DNA of 64,000 nt, taken from assembly GCF_900184685.1 (NCBI RefSeq), contig NZ_FXXL01000007.1, forward strand, positions 2,232,001-2,296,000, in the 5' to 3' direction. This document shows, piece after piece, positions 39,811 to 48,255 of the stretch (the stretch's first letter is position 1; every line of letters begins with the position of its first letter). Source of the stretch: Butyricimonas sp. Marseille-P3923. GTDB lineage: Bacteria > Bacteroidota > Bacteroidia > Bacteroidales > Marinifilaceae. Made by a program: the position numbers and the translations under genes. Below the pieces are notes generated by a model. The model made no database searches and was not told the DNA's origin. It saw nothing but the letters and a program-made list of their open reading frames with translations.

Positions 39811-42800
39811 TTAAATACCTATTGACAACGAAACAGTATACGAGCGAGCACTCGGGTAAGTAAAAGCACCTTTCGTCTCCGGGTCTATTCCCCTGAATTT
39901 CGTCAACGTGAAAACATTAGACATATTAAAGTTAAGGCGAGCCCGGGTGATCCGCAATTTAGCGCATAACTCCGGTTCCAAATTATACCCGAAAGAAATA
40001 TTGTTGCATTTCAAATAATCTCCCTTCTCGAAGCGGAAATCAAATAACTGGTATAAATACTCCGTCCTACTCGTGCCGTACTTGGGAATATCGGTTTGAT
40101 CTCCCAACTTTCTCCAGCGGTTCGCTTCAATCTTCAGCACATTCTTCGCCGCGGCATAAGCCGTCCCGCCGGAGTAATACTGGAACGAGCGGGCCAGATG
40201 CCCCGTCATGTAAGTGAATTGGGCGAAAAGACTAAACCTCTTGTAATTGAATTGAGTCGTAAAACCTCCGGTAACAGGCGGATCACTCCGTCCCAAATAC
40301 CCCCGGGAAGCGTTAGCTAATTGCGTAGTCAAATCATTATCCATATTATACACGTACTTCCCTTCCGCGTTCAATGTACCCAATCGGTTACCGTCATCAT
40401 CAAACCCATCCACGTAAGCTAACGTATTTCCCGTGTACGGGTCTACGCCCGCGTATTTATAGCCATAATACGCCTTCACGGGTTGTCCTTGAATATACAA
40501 ACTATACAAAGATTCAAAAGTAGAATTTGTGCTGGCGGAAATCTCGCTCAACTCTTGATAGTAGGTATCCGTGACCTTATCTTTATTCTTTGTAAAGTTC
40601 ACGGAAGTAACCCAACTAAAATCATTCGTCCGCACGTTCAGGGTTCTCAAGCTAATCTCCCATCCCCTATTATTCACCGATGCCACGTTCGCCGCCACGG
40701 AAAGACGTCCCGTGGATGCCGCTATCTTCTTATCGTCCAACAGATTTCGCGTATCATTATTATAATAATTCACGACCAGATTTATCCTGTTATTAAACAA
40801 CGACGCGTCGAACCCGATATTCCGGTTCTCCTGACGTTGCCACTTGATCGACGGATTGGAAGGATCGTAACGATCCATAATCTTCTCTCCGTTATACGAG
40901 AAATTATCTACCTTACGCAAAACAGAGAAAGGCAAAGCGTTGCGGTCGATACTTCCGACAAAACCGTAAGAAACCCGGAAAGCCAACTGATTGATAAAAC
41001 CGAATCGACTCATGAAAGCCTCGTTATGCAGGTTCCACTTACCACTCACATTCCAAAGCGGAGAGAAACGATTCTTCGTCCCGATAATATCCACCCCGTC
41101 CAAACGGGCACTTCCTTGAAACACGTAGCGATCTTTATAACTGTAAGATCCCGTCATAAACAAAGATACACTTCTATCCTGCGTTTCGGAATGAGATCCC
41201 AGACTCGATAACGAATTTTTAAAAGCCGATTTCAACGTCCATCCTGTCAAATCAGGATAAGTAGCCACCCCGTAGACATCACTCCATTCCGGGATCATGC
41301 TCGTGAAACCGTATCCTTTTGAAGAAGAAACCTCCTGCCCGAAATAAGCATTGATATAATGCTCCTCACCGGAGAATCCGCGTGCAAATTCCAACTGATT
41401 GCGAATCGTCCATTGCTGAGAACGGGAAGTCGATTCCCGAATCATACCGTTATTCATCTCGTCCGGCACCTCCCCCTCCGAGTACAATCCCGCGAGCCAT
41501 GAAGAGGCTTTCGAGGCATACGAGCCGGGAACCAATTCCTTCTTCGAGTGATTGTTCGAACTCGAGAATGTCCCCATGGAAGAAAGCATCAATCCTTCCA
41601 GAATCTTGAACTCGAGTTTCAAGCTGACCTGATTGCTCAAATATCTTGATTTCGTCGTGTTCTCGTTCATATCCTTCAAGATATTGAAATCATACTTGTA
41701 CCCGTCCTTTATGGCGCTCAAAGTGGAATAAGAACTACGGTCGTACTCGTACTCCCCGTTCTCGTCATACACACGCTCGTAAGGATTGGCATAAGTCGCG
41801 TAATCCAGCGGGTTCACGGGAGAGGCGGAACTACGGTCATTACGCAAACTACTTCGCACATCGAAATGAACCCTCAGGAATTTATTAAAATCATGAGTCA
41901 ATTTCATCGAAGCACCCATGCTCTCGTACTTGTTGTTCGGCATCACACCCTCTTGTGACAGGTAAGAAAGACTACCGTAATACTGTGTCGTTTCGTTACC
42001 TCCGGAAAGCGAGATACTGTAATTCTGCGTCTGCGCCACCCGGAAAATCTTATCGAACCAATTCGTGTTGATTTTACTCAACCTCTCAATTTCCGCCTCG
42101 GCATCCGATTTTGAAATCAAACCGTTATCCACGTTCTTCAACAACTGATATACCCGTCCCCCGATATTCAATCCCGGGAAATCTTCATATATACCCCGCT
42201 CGAAAGCGATTTTCTCCCTCGTGTTCATCATCTTCAGGCGATTATCCGGGGCTTCGCTCAAACCGTAAGAGGCTTGTATATTAATATACGACCGCCCGGC
42301 AGTTCCCCGCTTCGTCGTCACCACGATAACCCCGTTCGCCGCACGGGAACCGTAAATGGCAGTGGCGGCAGCATCCTTCAACACGGTGATACTCTCGATA
42401 TCATCCGGCGGGATATTACCGATACCGCTCGTCAGCACCGTTTCCTCGAACTCCGTACCACCCATGCTCACCTCGGGAACATTTCCCGTGAGCGGCATCC
42501 CGTCCACGATCCAGATAGGATTCGTATCGCCGGTCAGCGAATTGATACCCCGAATCCGTATACGGGCTTGGGCTCCCGGTCGTCCGGAAAGATTCATTAC
42601 CGCGACTCCCGCCATTTGTCCCTTCAACACGTCCTCCACGCTGGTGTACCCTTTATTGGCGATATCTTTCGAGGTAACCACCTCTACCGATCCCGTCATC
42701 CGCTCTTTCTTAATCTCCTGATAACCGGTAACGACCACCTCGTCCATCTCCGTCGAACTCTCCTCCAACACCACCGTGAGCGGTTTGTCCTGCTTCTTGT

Positions 42801-43350
42801 AAACCACGTCTTTCATCTTCATCCCGATGAAAGAAAACCGCAAGACGATCGTATCCTGCTCGGGAATGGTCAACGTAAACTCACCCTTTACATCTGTTGC
42901 CACCCCGATAGCCGTACCCTTCAACAGAACGGACACGCCCGGTAGCGTTTCACCCTTTTTATCCTTCACGACACCCTTTATCGTGATTTTCTTTACTTCG
43001 TCCGGTAATACCGTCTTTCTCTCCGAGATCAGGATATAATTATCCCTGACCGTATAGACGTATTTATCACCCAACACCTGTTCCAAAATCTCTTCCAACG
43101 TGCCGCTCGTCGATGTCAAAGCAACGTCTTTCTTCACGTCCAGAATCGACGTGTTGTAGAAAAACTCGTACTGACTCTGTTTCTTGATCTGCTTGAAGAT
43201 CGATTCTATCGTACCGCTCTTCACGTTAAAAGTTTCCTGTTTTCCCTGCGAGTATCCTACCCTAGCCCATACACTAGAGGCTGAAATCAATAATAATAAA
43301 AATAGATTCCGCATGTACCTCAAAATTTTACACATCCATTTTTTTTTCAT
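39811..43350 (-). CDS. SusC/RagA TonB-dependent outer-membrane transporter with STN domain
   Basis: A 1179-residue transporter. In order: signal peptide, STN domain (FNVKSGTIESIFKQIKKQSQYEFFYNTSIL, about 35-110) for contact with an anti-sigma factor, carboxypeptidase-like domain (IKGVVKDKKGETLPGVSVLLKGTAIGVATDVKGEFTL), TonB-box region TEMDEVVVTGYQEIKKE, plug (GVAVMNLSGRPGAQARIRIRGINSLTG...IWIVDGMPL) and a 22-strand barrel ending in YTVSLSIGI. The STN domain fits with the ECF sigma/FecR pair upstream: substrate binding would signal through FecR. The gap to FecR is 110 bases. Confidence 0.95.
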   Translation of the reverse strand: MKKKWMCKILRYMRNLFLLLLISASSVWARVGYSQGKQETFNVKSGTIESIFKQIKKQSQYEFFYNTSILDVKKDVALTSTSGTLEEILEQVLGDKYVYTVRDNYILISERKTVLPDEVKKITIKGVVKDKKGETLPGVSVLLKGTAIGVATDVKGEFTLTIPEQDTIVLRFSFIGMKMKDVVYKKQDKPLTVVLEESSTEMDEVVVTGYQEIKKERMTGSVEVVTSKDIANKGYTSVEDVLKGQMAGVAVMNLSGRPGAQARIRIRGINSLTGDTNPIWIVDGMPLTGNVPEVSMGGTEFEETVLTSGIGNIPPDDIESITVLKDAAATAIYGSRAANGVIVVTTKRGTAGRSYINIQASYGLSEAPDNRLKMMNTREKIAFERGIYEDFPGLNIGGRVYQLLKNVDNGLISKSDAEAEIERLSKINTNWFDKIFRVAQTQNYSISLSGGNETTQYYGSLSYLSQEGVMPNNKYESMGASMKLTHDFNKFLRVHFDVRSSLRNDRSSASPVNPLDYATYANPYERVYDENGEYEYDRSSYSTLSAIKDGYKYDFNILKDMNENTTKSRYLSNQVSLKLEFKILEGLMLSSMGTFSSSNNHSKKELVPGSYASKASSWLAGLYSEGEVPDEMNNGMIRESTSRSQQWTIRNQLEFARGFSGEEHYINAYFGQEVSSSKGYGFTSMIPEWSDVYGVATYPDLTGWTLKSAFKNSLSSLGSHSETQDRSVSLFMTGSYSYKDRYVFQGSARLDGVDIIGTKNRFSPLWNVSGKWNLHNEAFMSRFGFINQLAFRVSYGFVGSIDRNALPFSVLRKVDNFSYNGEKIMDRYDPSNPSIKWQRQENRNIGFDASLFNNRINLVVNYYNNDTRNLLDDKKIAASTGRLSVAANVASVNNRGWEISLRTLNVRTNDFSWVTSVNFTKNKDKVTDTYYQELSEISASTNSTFESLYSLYIQGQPVKAYYGYKYAGVDPYTGNTLAYVDGFDDDGNRLGTLNAEGKYVYNMDNDLTTQLANASRGYLGRSDPPVTGGFTTQFNYKRFSLFAQFTYMTGHLARSFQYYSGGTAYAAAKNVLKIEANRWRKLGDQTDIPKYGTSRTEYLYQLFDFRFEKGDYLKCNNISFGYNLEPELCAKLRITRARLNFNMSNVFTLTKFRGIDPETKGAFTYPSARSYTVSLSIGI

Positions 43351-43460
43351 ACCTTTGTTATTATAGTTTATAACTCATTCACGAAAAGAGTTTGGTCGAC
43401 ACGCTTCGCGAATGCTGTTTATTGATTATTTAAACGGGGAGGGTGAGAACTCCCTGTTTT

Positions 43461-44564
43461 TCATTTATTCATAACTAAAATCTTCTTGCCCGAAACCTTG
43501 AACTTCACGTCCGTGACGGTTTCGATCATCCCTAATAAATAACTCGCCGGTCGGTCTTTCTCCGCGGCACCGCTAAAACGTAATCCGCGCAAAGAGGCGT
43601 CCGCGTATTCAACTTCACAATCATACCAACGATTCAATTTGGTCATAATATCTTCCAGACGCATATCCTCAAACCGGAATTTTCCCTTCATCCATGACAC
43701 GTAAAGATCGGTATCCACTTCCTCCGTCCGTACCTGCCCGTCCCGCTTGGAATAGGCAAGCATCATTCCCGGCGTAATTTCATATTCTTTTACAGCTACA
43801 CGCCCTTCCAGCAAAGTCGTTTGGGCTTGATAGTCATCCTCGTAGTCCGACACGTTGAACGAAGTTCCCAACACACGCACATCCATACTCGAGGTCTTGA
43901 CAATAAACGGCTTCACACCTTTCACGACATCAAAAAAAGCCTCTCCCTTTAATTTCACTTCCCGTGCGTCACCGTGAAACGGTACCGGGTATGTCAACGA
44001 CGAACACGAATTTAACCGGACACTCGAACCGTCAGACAAAAGTACCCGATACTCTCCCCCCGCCGGAACCGTGATTGTATTATACACCGGCTGTACCGCA
44101 CCGTCCCCCGCCAAAGTATAATCCAGCACTTTCGTCGAATCATTCTTGATAATCATCCCCTCCCGATCCCTAATCGTCACCGCCTCCGTCAACGGGACTT
44201 GACGCCCGTCACTCAATTGCAAAACGACAACTCCCTTTGCCGGAAGTATCTCCTGTTGAACCAATTCCACTCCATTTTTCTTCGCTCCTTGATTGTAGTA
44301 AGCAATGCCCCCCGCGACCAAGCATAAAATAACCGCGGCAACGGCACAGCGGTATATCCACCCGATGCGTCGTTCTTTCTTGCCGTTTACCCGGTCTTCA
44401 ATAGAACTCCACAATTGATCCAACTTTCTCTGCGGAATTTCAGGCAATAGCTCGGCTTCCTGCTCAAACTGCTGATACCACCGAATAATACGTTCTTTCT
44501 CCTCCGGGGTACATTCATTCTCCCGGTATTTTTTCAACAAATCATATATTTCGTTTACGCTCAT
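43461..44564 (-). CDS. FecR family anti-sigma factor
   Basis: A 367-residue single-pass inner-membrane anti-sigma protein. A cytoplasmic N-terminal helix region (YDLLKKYRENECTPEEKERI, WSSIEDRV) precedes one membrane segment YRCAVAAVILCLVAGGIAYY at about residues 80-100; the periplasmic part holds the FecR domain (TITVPAGGEYRVLLSDGSSVRLNSCSSLTYPVPF...REVKLKGEAFFDV, VLGTSFNVSDYEDD) and a C-terminal DUF4974-like domain (FRFEDMRLEDIMTKLNRWYDCEVEY). It should hold the ECF sigma factor encoded 51 bases upstream until the SusC STN domain signals. Start ATG 44564; the longer frame adds nine unlikely residues. Confidence 0.93.
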   Translation of the reverse strand: MSVNEIYDLLKKYRENECTPEEKERIIRWYQQFEQEAELLPEIPQRKLDQLWSSIEDRVNGKKERRIGWIYRCAVAAVILCLVAGGIAYYNQGAKKNGVELVQQEILPAKGVVVLQLSDGRQVPLTEAVTIRDREGMIIKNDSTKVLDYTLAGDGAVQPVYNTITVPAGGEYRVLLSDGSSVRLNSCSSLTYPVPFHGDAREVKLKGEAFFDVVKGVKPFIVKTSSMDVRVLGTSFNVSDYEDDYQAQTTLLEGRVAVKEYEITPGMMLAYSKRDGQVRTEEVDTDLYVSWMKGKFRFEDMRLEDIMTKLNRWYDCEVEYADASLRGLRFSGAAEKDRPASYLLGMIETVTDVKFKVSGKKILVMNK

Positions 44565-44615
44565 AAATTCTTGTCCTTTATTATATGACAAATCGGAGCG
44601 ACAGGTAGTACTATT

Positions 44616-45173
44616 CTAAAATAAAAAATTATTCTGCATCATTTCATTTCGCAATCGCCGAAGCACCTCTGTCAATTGATTTTTAACGGTTTGCTCCGAC
44701 ACGGAAAGTTTACCAGCGATCTCTTTCACTGACAAATTTTGTTCCCGACTAAGTATATACACACACTTCAACCGAGGCGGCAATCCCTCGACGACCTCTT
44801 TTAACTTGTCATTCAAATCTTCCGCCACAATTTTCACCCACGTGTAATCATCCGCTTCCTCCTTCTCACCCTGCGCCAACTCGTGATGTTTATCCCGGAT
44901 TTGTTCCAATTTTATCGTGTTTAGAATATGATTCTTCAACGAAACCATCAAATACCCCTGCACGGAAGAAGTTACTTCCAGAGAACTCCTTTTCTCCCAA
45001 AACTTGACGAAAAACTCTTGAAAAATATCATCCGCGTCAAAAGAAGAATTTACCCGAACAAGAATATGACGATACACCATTTTGGAATAACGGGAATACA
45101 ACTCATGAAAAGCAGCCGCGCTACCTTCACGAATCGCATGAATAAGCTCCATATCCGACTTCCGCGATTGCAT
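44616..45173 (-). CDS. ECF sigma-70 factor (FecI-like)
   Basis: A 185-residue ECF sigma factor. Region 2 is FHELYSRYSKMVYRHILVRVNSSFDADDIFQEFFVKFWEKRSSLE (about 20-65) and region 4 is GLPPRLKCVYILSREQNLSVKEIAGKLSVSEQTVKNQLTEVLRRLRNEM (about 130-180). It is expected to direct RNA polymerase to the SusC/SusD genes downstream. Its own promoter is a textbook Bacteroidetes promoter at 45229-45258, so the sigma-anti-sigma pair is probably made by the housekeeping sigma factor. Confidence 0.95.
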   Translation of the reverse strand: MQSRKSDMELIHAIREGSAAAFHELYSRYSKMVYRHILVRVNSSFDADDIFQEFFVKFWEKRSSLEVTSSVQGYLMVSLKNHILNTIKLEQIRDKHHELAQGEKEEADDYTWVKIVAEDLNDKLKEVVEGLPPRLKCVYILSREQNLSVKEIAGKLSVSEQTVKNQLTEVLRRLRNEMMQNNFLF

Positions 45174-45228
45174 AAGACCCCTGTATATTACATGTTCGAA
45201 AATAACCCTTTATCTCAGACCTTTGAAA

Positions 45229-45258
45229 CAAAGTTAGCAATAATTTCCTTAATCGCAA
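45229..45258 (-). promoter_or_regulatory. Promoter of the ECF sigma gene
   Basis: Minus strand TTG (45256-45258), a spacer of exactly 19 bases, and TAACTTTG (45229-45236), matching TTG-N19-TAnnTTTG. The leader is about 50 bases. Confidence 0.72.
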
Positions 45259-45327
45259 GTTTCCGAACATTTGTCTTGTATCCCGAAAGACCTTTCACAC
45301 GGGTACGCCGATCATTTGCTTTCCCCA

Positions 45328-45513
45328 TTAGCTTTCTTTTTTATTGGCAGAAAAAAAAGACGGTTCCGCCTGTCCCGTTGCGTAACACCTCAACGGCTGT
45401 GGATGCATTAACACTCCATCACGGGGGTACGGAACCGCCGTATGGAGATAACAGGCACAAAAAATGCCTGTCACATTGTGGCAGGTTTCCCCGCCGTTGA
45501 GTATGTTACGCAT
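45328..45513 (-). other. GC-rich structured element with a 61-codon open frame
   Basis: An open frame from ATG 45513 to TAA 45328 would give MRNILNGGETCHNVTGIFCA and about 40 more residues ending in FFSANKKES. The DNA is full of pairing: TGCGTAAC..CTCAACGGC (45379-45397) with its near reverse complement at 45493-45512; the hairpin ACAGGCA/TGCCTGT (45451-45471); an overlapping near-palindrome CCTGTCACATTGTGGCAGG; CGGTTCCG with CGGAACCG. Overlapping hairpins suggest an RNA or foldback element more than a protein. The 667-base gap 45174-45840 also holds direct repeats at 45659-45786 and the sigma promoter; the remainder shows nothing clear. Confidence 0.4.
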
Positions 45514-45592
45514 TACAAATATACAAACATTTCTACAAAAACAAAACACTTTTTCACTATTTAGCCCACTCACCCTCCACTCCTCACTTGTT

Positions 45593-45620
45593 GTATACCA
45601 ACCGTTATACTAGGGTATAC
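45593..45620. repeat. Short inverted repeat GTATACC/GGTATAC
   Basis: Arms GTATACC (45593-45599) and GGTATAC (45614-45620) separated by 14 bases in the sigma/sensor-kinase gap. Possible operator. Confidence 0.4.
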
Positions 45621-45658
45621 CTTGAGCGAAAGATAAAACGATCTTCCAACCTGCCGGA

Positions 45659-45690
45659 CAAATCATAAACGGGGCAAATCATAAGCGGGT
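45659..45690. repeat. Direct repeat, two 16-bp units
   Basis: CAAATCATAAACGGGG (45659-45674) and CAAATCATAAGCGGGT (45675-45690), 14 of 16 identical, head to tail. Confidence 0.7.
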
Positions 45691-45718
45691 GTTAAAAAAG
45701 CATATTCTTTGCTAAAAC

Positions 45719-45786
45719 GTGGGCGAACAGTAGGCGAACAGTAGGCGATATGTAGGCGATGCCGCCCAATAGTCACCCAATAGTCA
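45719..45786. repeat. Direct repeats of 11-bp units (4 + 2 copies)
   Basis: Four units GTGGGCGAACA, GTAGGCGAACA, GTAGGCGATAT, GTAGGCGATGC (45719-45762) and, two bases on, two identical units CCCAATAGTCA (45765-45775, 45776-45786). The 11-base period places every unit on nearly the same face of the helix, as in iteron-type binding arrays. Confidence 0.75.
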
Positions 45787-45840
45787 TAAGAAAGCCGCAT
45801 GACAGTAGAGTTTCACCCCTATTCAGAGATAGTTAAAGAC

Positions 45841-48144
45841 TTATTCTTCCGAAACCAATTTCACATTCAAGGGATGCCGCACGACAAAACGGGCTCCCTC
45901 CGTGTAGTTCTTGTCAATCCAGATATCACCGCCCATCATGGTGATTGTCAATTTACAAATTGCCAATCCGAGCCCTGTACCCTGCACGTATTCATCCAAT
46001 TTCTCAAAACGCTCGAATACCTTCTTTTGCTTCTCTTCCGGGATACCGCAACCGGTATCCGTCACGCTGAAATAAATACAATCTTCTTTCTCGTCGACCT
46101 CGAAAGCTAAAGTGATACTTCCTCGCGGCGTGAATTTATTGGCGTTGGATAATAAGTTTATCAATATCTGCTGCAAACGCTGAACGTCTGTCCGCAACAT
46201 ATATTGTTCACACGGAGCCTTGAACACGTATTCGACACCATCTTTTTTACCATAACTCGTCGTTGCCAACACGCTCTGGCACAACGAAACAAGTTCTGTT
46301 TCCTCGAACGAGAATTTCAAACGCCCTGTTTCCAACCGGGATATATCCAGAATATCATTAATCAACCGAAGCAAGAGATCCGAATTTTTCTGTATAATTT
46401 CTACAAATTCACGACGGGTAGCGACATCATAGTCATCCGCCACCAGCACACCGGAGAAACCGACGATAGCATTCAACGGGGTACGAATCTCGTGGCTCAT
46501 GTTAGCCAAGAACGCTGATTTCAACCGATCCGATTCCTCCGCCCTCTCTTTCGCCTGACGTAATTCGATTTCTATCTGTTTCTGCTTGGTCATATCTTCC
46601 AGACGCATCACCACTCCCAGTAAATTCTTCTCCTCGTCAAATACCGGATTCGCCAGAATATAAATGTAATAATTTCCCTGTTTCACAATCGTGTCCGCCA
46701 CCTTACCCGTTCTCATCGCCGTAACAGCCGGACAGTACGGGCAAGGCTGATCCAAATTCCGTAACGCTTTATAGCAAACCTCCCCTTTCGAATTGGATAC
46801 ACATTCCATAAGAGCCGTAAAATCAACCCCATTATGCCACTTGATCGTAAAATCGGGATTAATAAATTTAATTCCCGTGTTCACGTTATTCAGAATAAGG
46901 GTATTATCCTTCTGCGCTTCAACCAAAGCATCCTTAAACCGCTTCGTGCGAAGGTAAAAATACATCGCCAACACGAATCCCAGCAATAACAGGATAAATG
47001 CCAGCGCAACCCCTATGATTTGATACTTGTATTCCTCGAAATAAGATAACTTCTTGTTGTAGAAGAGGGCACCCTTTGCCACCTCTTTATTCAAAAAGTT
47101 ACCCTTCCTCAATTTCTCGTAATCGAAACAATATTGATTGGGAATAATCTGTAACCCCTGTTCGGACAATACCGAATCGGACTGATTTTCCAACCCTATG
47201 ACCAAACGGGCAATATCCTTACCGACAGTCCTGTATTCCGGTACGCATCCCCCGGTAGCCCAATACCCCATACCGATAGAAGTAACGGTAAAAGCCGGCA
47301 AACCCGGATTCGTCATCATCATCGAATACGTGGCATTCCGCATGAAATACCCGTCATTCTTGTCCACCCGCCAAGTTCCCAATAAAATCGCGGTATGCTC
47401 GGGTAATGTTGAGATTCTTTCGGTAATCGAATAAACGGTATGTTTCCGACCGTCCAATAAAATTAGCTCCAAATCGGGATATTTTTCCCGCATTTTCTTC
47501 TTTACAAGAGCCTGCAAGGAAACACCGCCATAAGTATTATCGGAAATAAAGGCAATATGCTTCGTGTCGGGATAGAAATCCAGAATCAACTCAATATTTT
47601 TTTCGACATCATACTCGTAAGCGAATCCTAAAATACGGAAATTCTTTAAACTATCATTGACAACATCCACACTCTCCGATTCCCAATTCTCGAGATCCGT
47701 CCCATCCTCCGGCAGCAACACGGCATTCCGGCTCACCATTCCCCCTATAATCGGAATATGAAAAAAGGTCAGTGAATCCTGTGAAAGATAGGATGTCCAT
47801 GCCTCCTGCCCCAACAAGATGATTGTCTTGGGCAAACTTTTGCCGGTGTATTTCGCCAAAATATCTTTCATCCGGGATTTCCAAGAGCAAGCCTCGGAAA
47901 AACTCTTACAGTTCATGTTCTCTATTGCCACCGAGGATTTACCGCTCGAAGCATTGTATTCATCCAAAAATTCGGATATATTCCGGGATGTCTGCGAGGT
48001 TTCCGGGTTATAAGAACTGATTATCAATATCAATGAATCCGGACCAAGATTCTTTCCTGTCGTCGTCCAGCTTATGCACAACAACAAAAAGAACAAGCAT
48101 CCATGCTTCAAATATTGATATTTTTTCCAGAGAAATTCCAACAT
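45841..48144 (-). CDS. Membrane sensor histidine kinase with periplasmic binding-protein-like domain and PAS
   Basis: A 767-residue kinase. In order: signal/membrane segment (about 12-30), a periplasmic region of about 330 residues that reads like an ABC sugar-binding-protein fold (DSLILIISSYNPETSQTSRNISEFLDEY, TIILLGQEAW, HIAFISDNTYGG), a membrane segment GVALAFILLLLGFVLAMYFYL (about 378-398), a PAS domain with a Cys cluster (GEVCYKALRNLDQPCPYCPA), the phospho-acceptor helix AFLANMSHEIRTPLNAIVGFSG, and an ATPase domain with NLLSNANKFT, DTGCGI and GTGLGLAI. No receiver domain and no adjacent response regulator are seen, so its partner is elsewhere. It has a divergent promoter at 48164. Confidence 0.9.
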   Translation of the reverse strand: MLEFLWKKYQYLKHGCLFFLLLCISWTTTGKNLGPDSLILIISSYNPETSQTSRNISEFLDEYNASSGKSSVAIENMNCKSFSEACSWKSRMKDILAKYTGKSLPKTIILLGQEAWTSYLSQDSLTFFHIPIIGGMVSRNAVLLPEDGTDLENWESESVDVVNDSLKNFRILGFAYEYDVEKNIELILDFYPDTKHIAFISDNTYGGVSLQALVKKKMREKYPDLELILLDGRKHTVYSITERISTLPEHTAILLGTWRVDKNDGYFMRNATYSMMMTNPGLPAFTVTSIGMGYWATGGCVPEYRTVGKDIARLVIGLENQSDSVLSEQGLQIIPNQYCFDYEKLRKGNFLNKEVAKGALFYNKKLSYFEEYKYQIIGVALAFILLLLGFVLAMYFYLRTKRFKDALVEAQKDNTLILNNVNTGIKFINPDFTIKWHNGVDFTALMECVSNSKGEVCYKALRNLDQPCPYCPAVTAMRTGKVADTIVKQGNYYIYILANPVFDEEKNLLGVVMRLEDMTKQKQIEIELRQAKERAEESDRLKSAFLANMSHEIRTPLNAIVGFSGVLVADDYDVATRREFVEIIQKNSDLLLRLINDILDISRLETGRLKFSFEETELVSLCQSVLATTSYGKKDGVEYVFKAPCEQYMLRTDVQRLQQILINLLSNANKFTPRGSITLAFEVDEKEDCIYFSVTDTGCGIPEEKQKKVFERFEKLDEYVQGTGLGLAICKLTITMMGGDIWIDKNYTEGARFVVRHPLNVKLVSEE

Positions 48145-48163
48145 CTTCTTTTTAGTAACGTCG

Positions 48164-48171
48164 CAAAGATA
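48164..48171 (-). promoter_or_regulatory. -7 box of the sensor kinase gene
   Basis: TATCTTTG on the minus strand, 20 bases before ATG 48144; a TTTG lies 22 bases upstream of it (48194-48197), slightly long. Confidence 0.5.
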
Positions 48172-48223
48172 TTAATTTTAATACAAAATCGAACAAAATA
48201 TTTCATTTCCTGCAAAAAGAATA

Positions 48224-48231
48224 TATCTTTG
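48224..48231 (+). promoter_or_regulatory. -7 box of the GT2 gene at 48256
   Basis: TATCTTTG 24 bases before ATG 48256, with TTTC (one change from TTTG) 19 bases upstream at 48201-48204. Confidence 0.55.
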
Positions 48232-48255
48232 AGTTCAACCTAAATAGTATTCTTT

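Noticed and set aside
42274-42945. 223-codon open frame opposite SusC
   Set aside because: Antisense to the conserved plug of SusC; composition is His/Arg/Pro-rich as expected for a shadow frame.
45719-45786. Possible plasmid-type origin (iterons)
   Set aside because: No replication initiator gene, DnaA box cluster or plasmid genes nearby; kept only as a repeat array.
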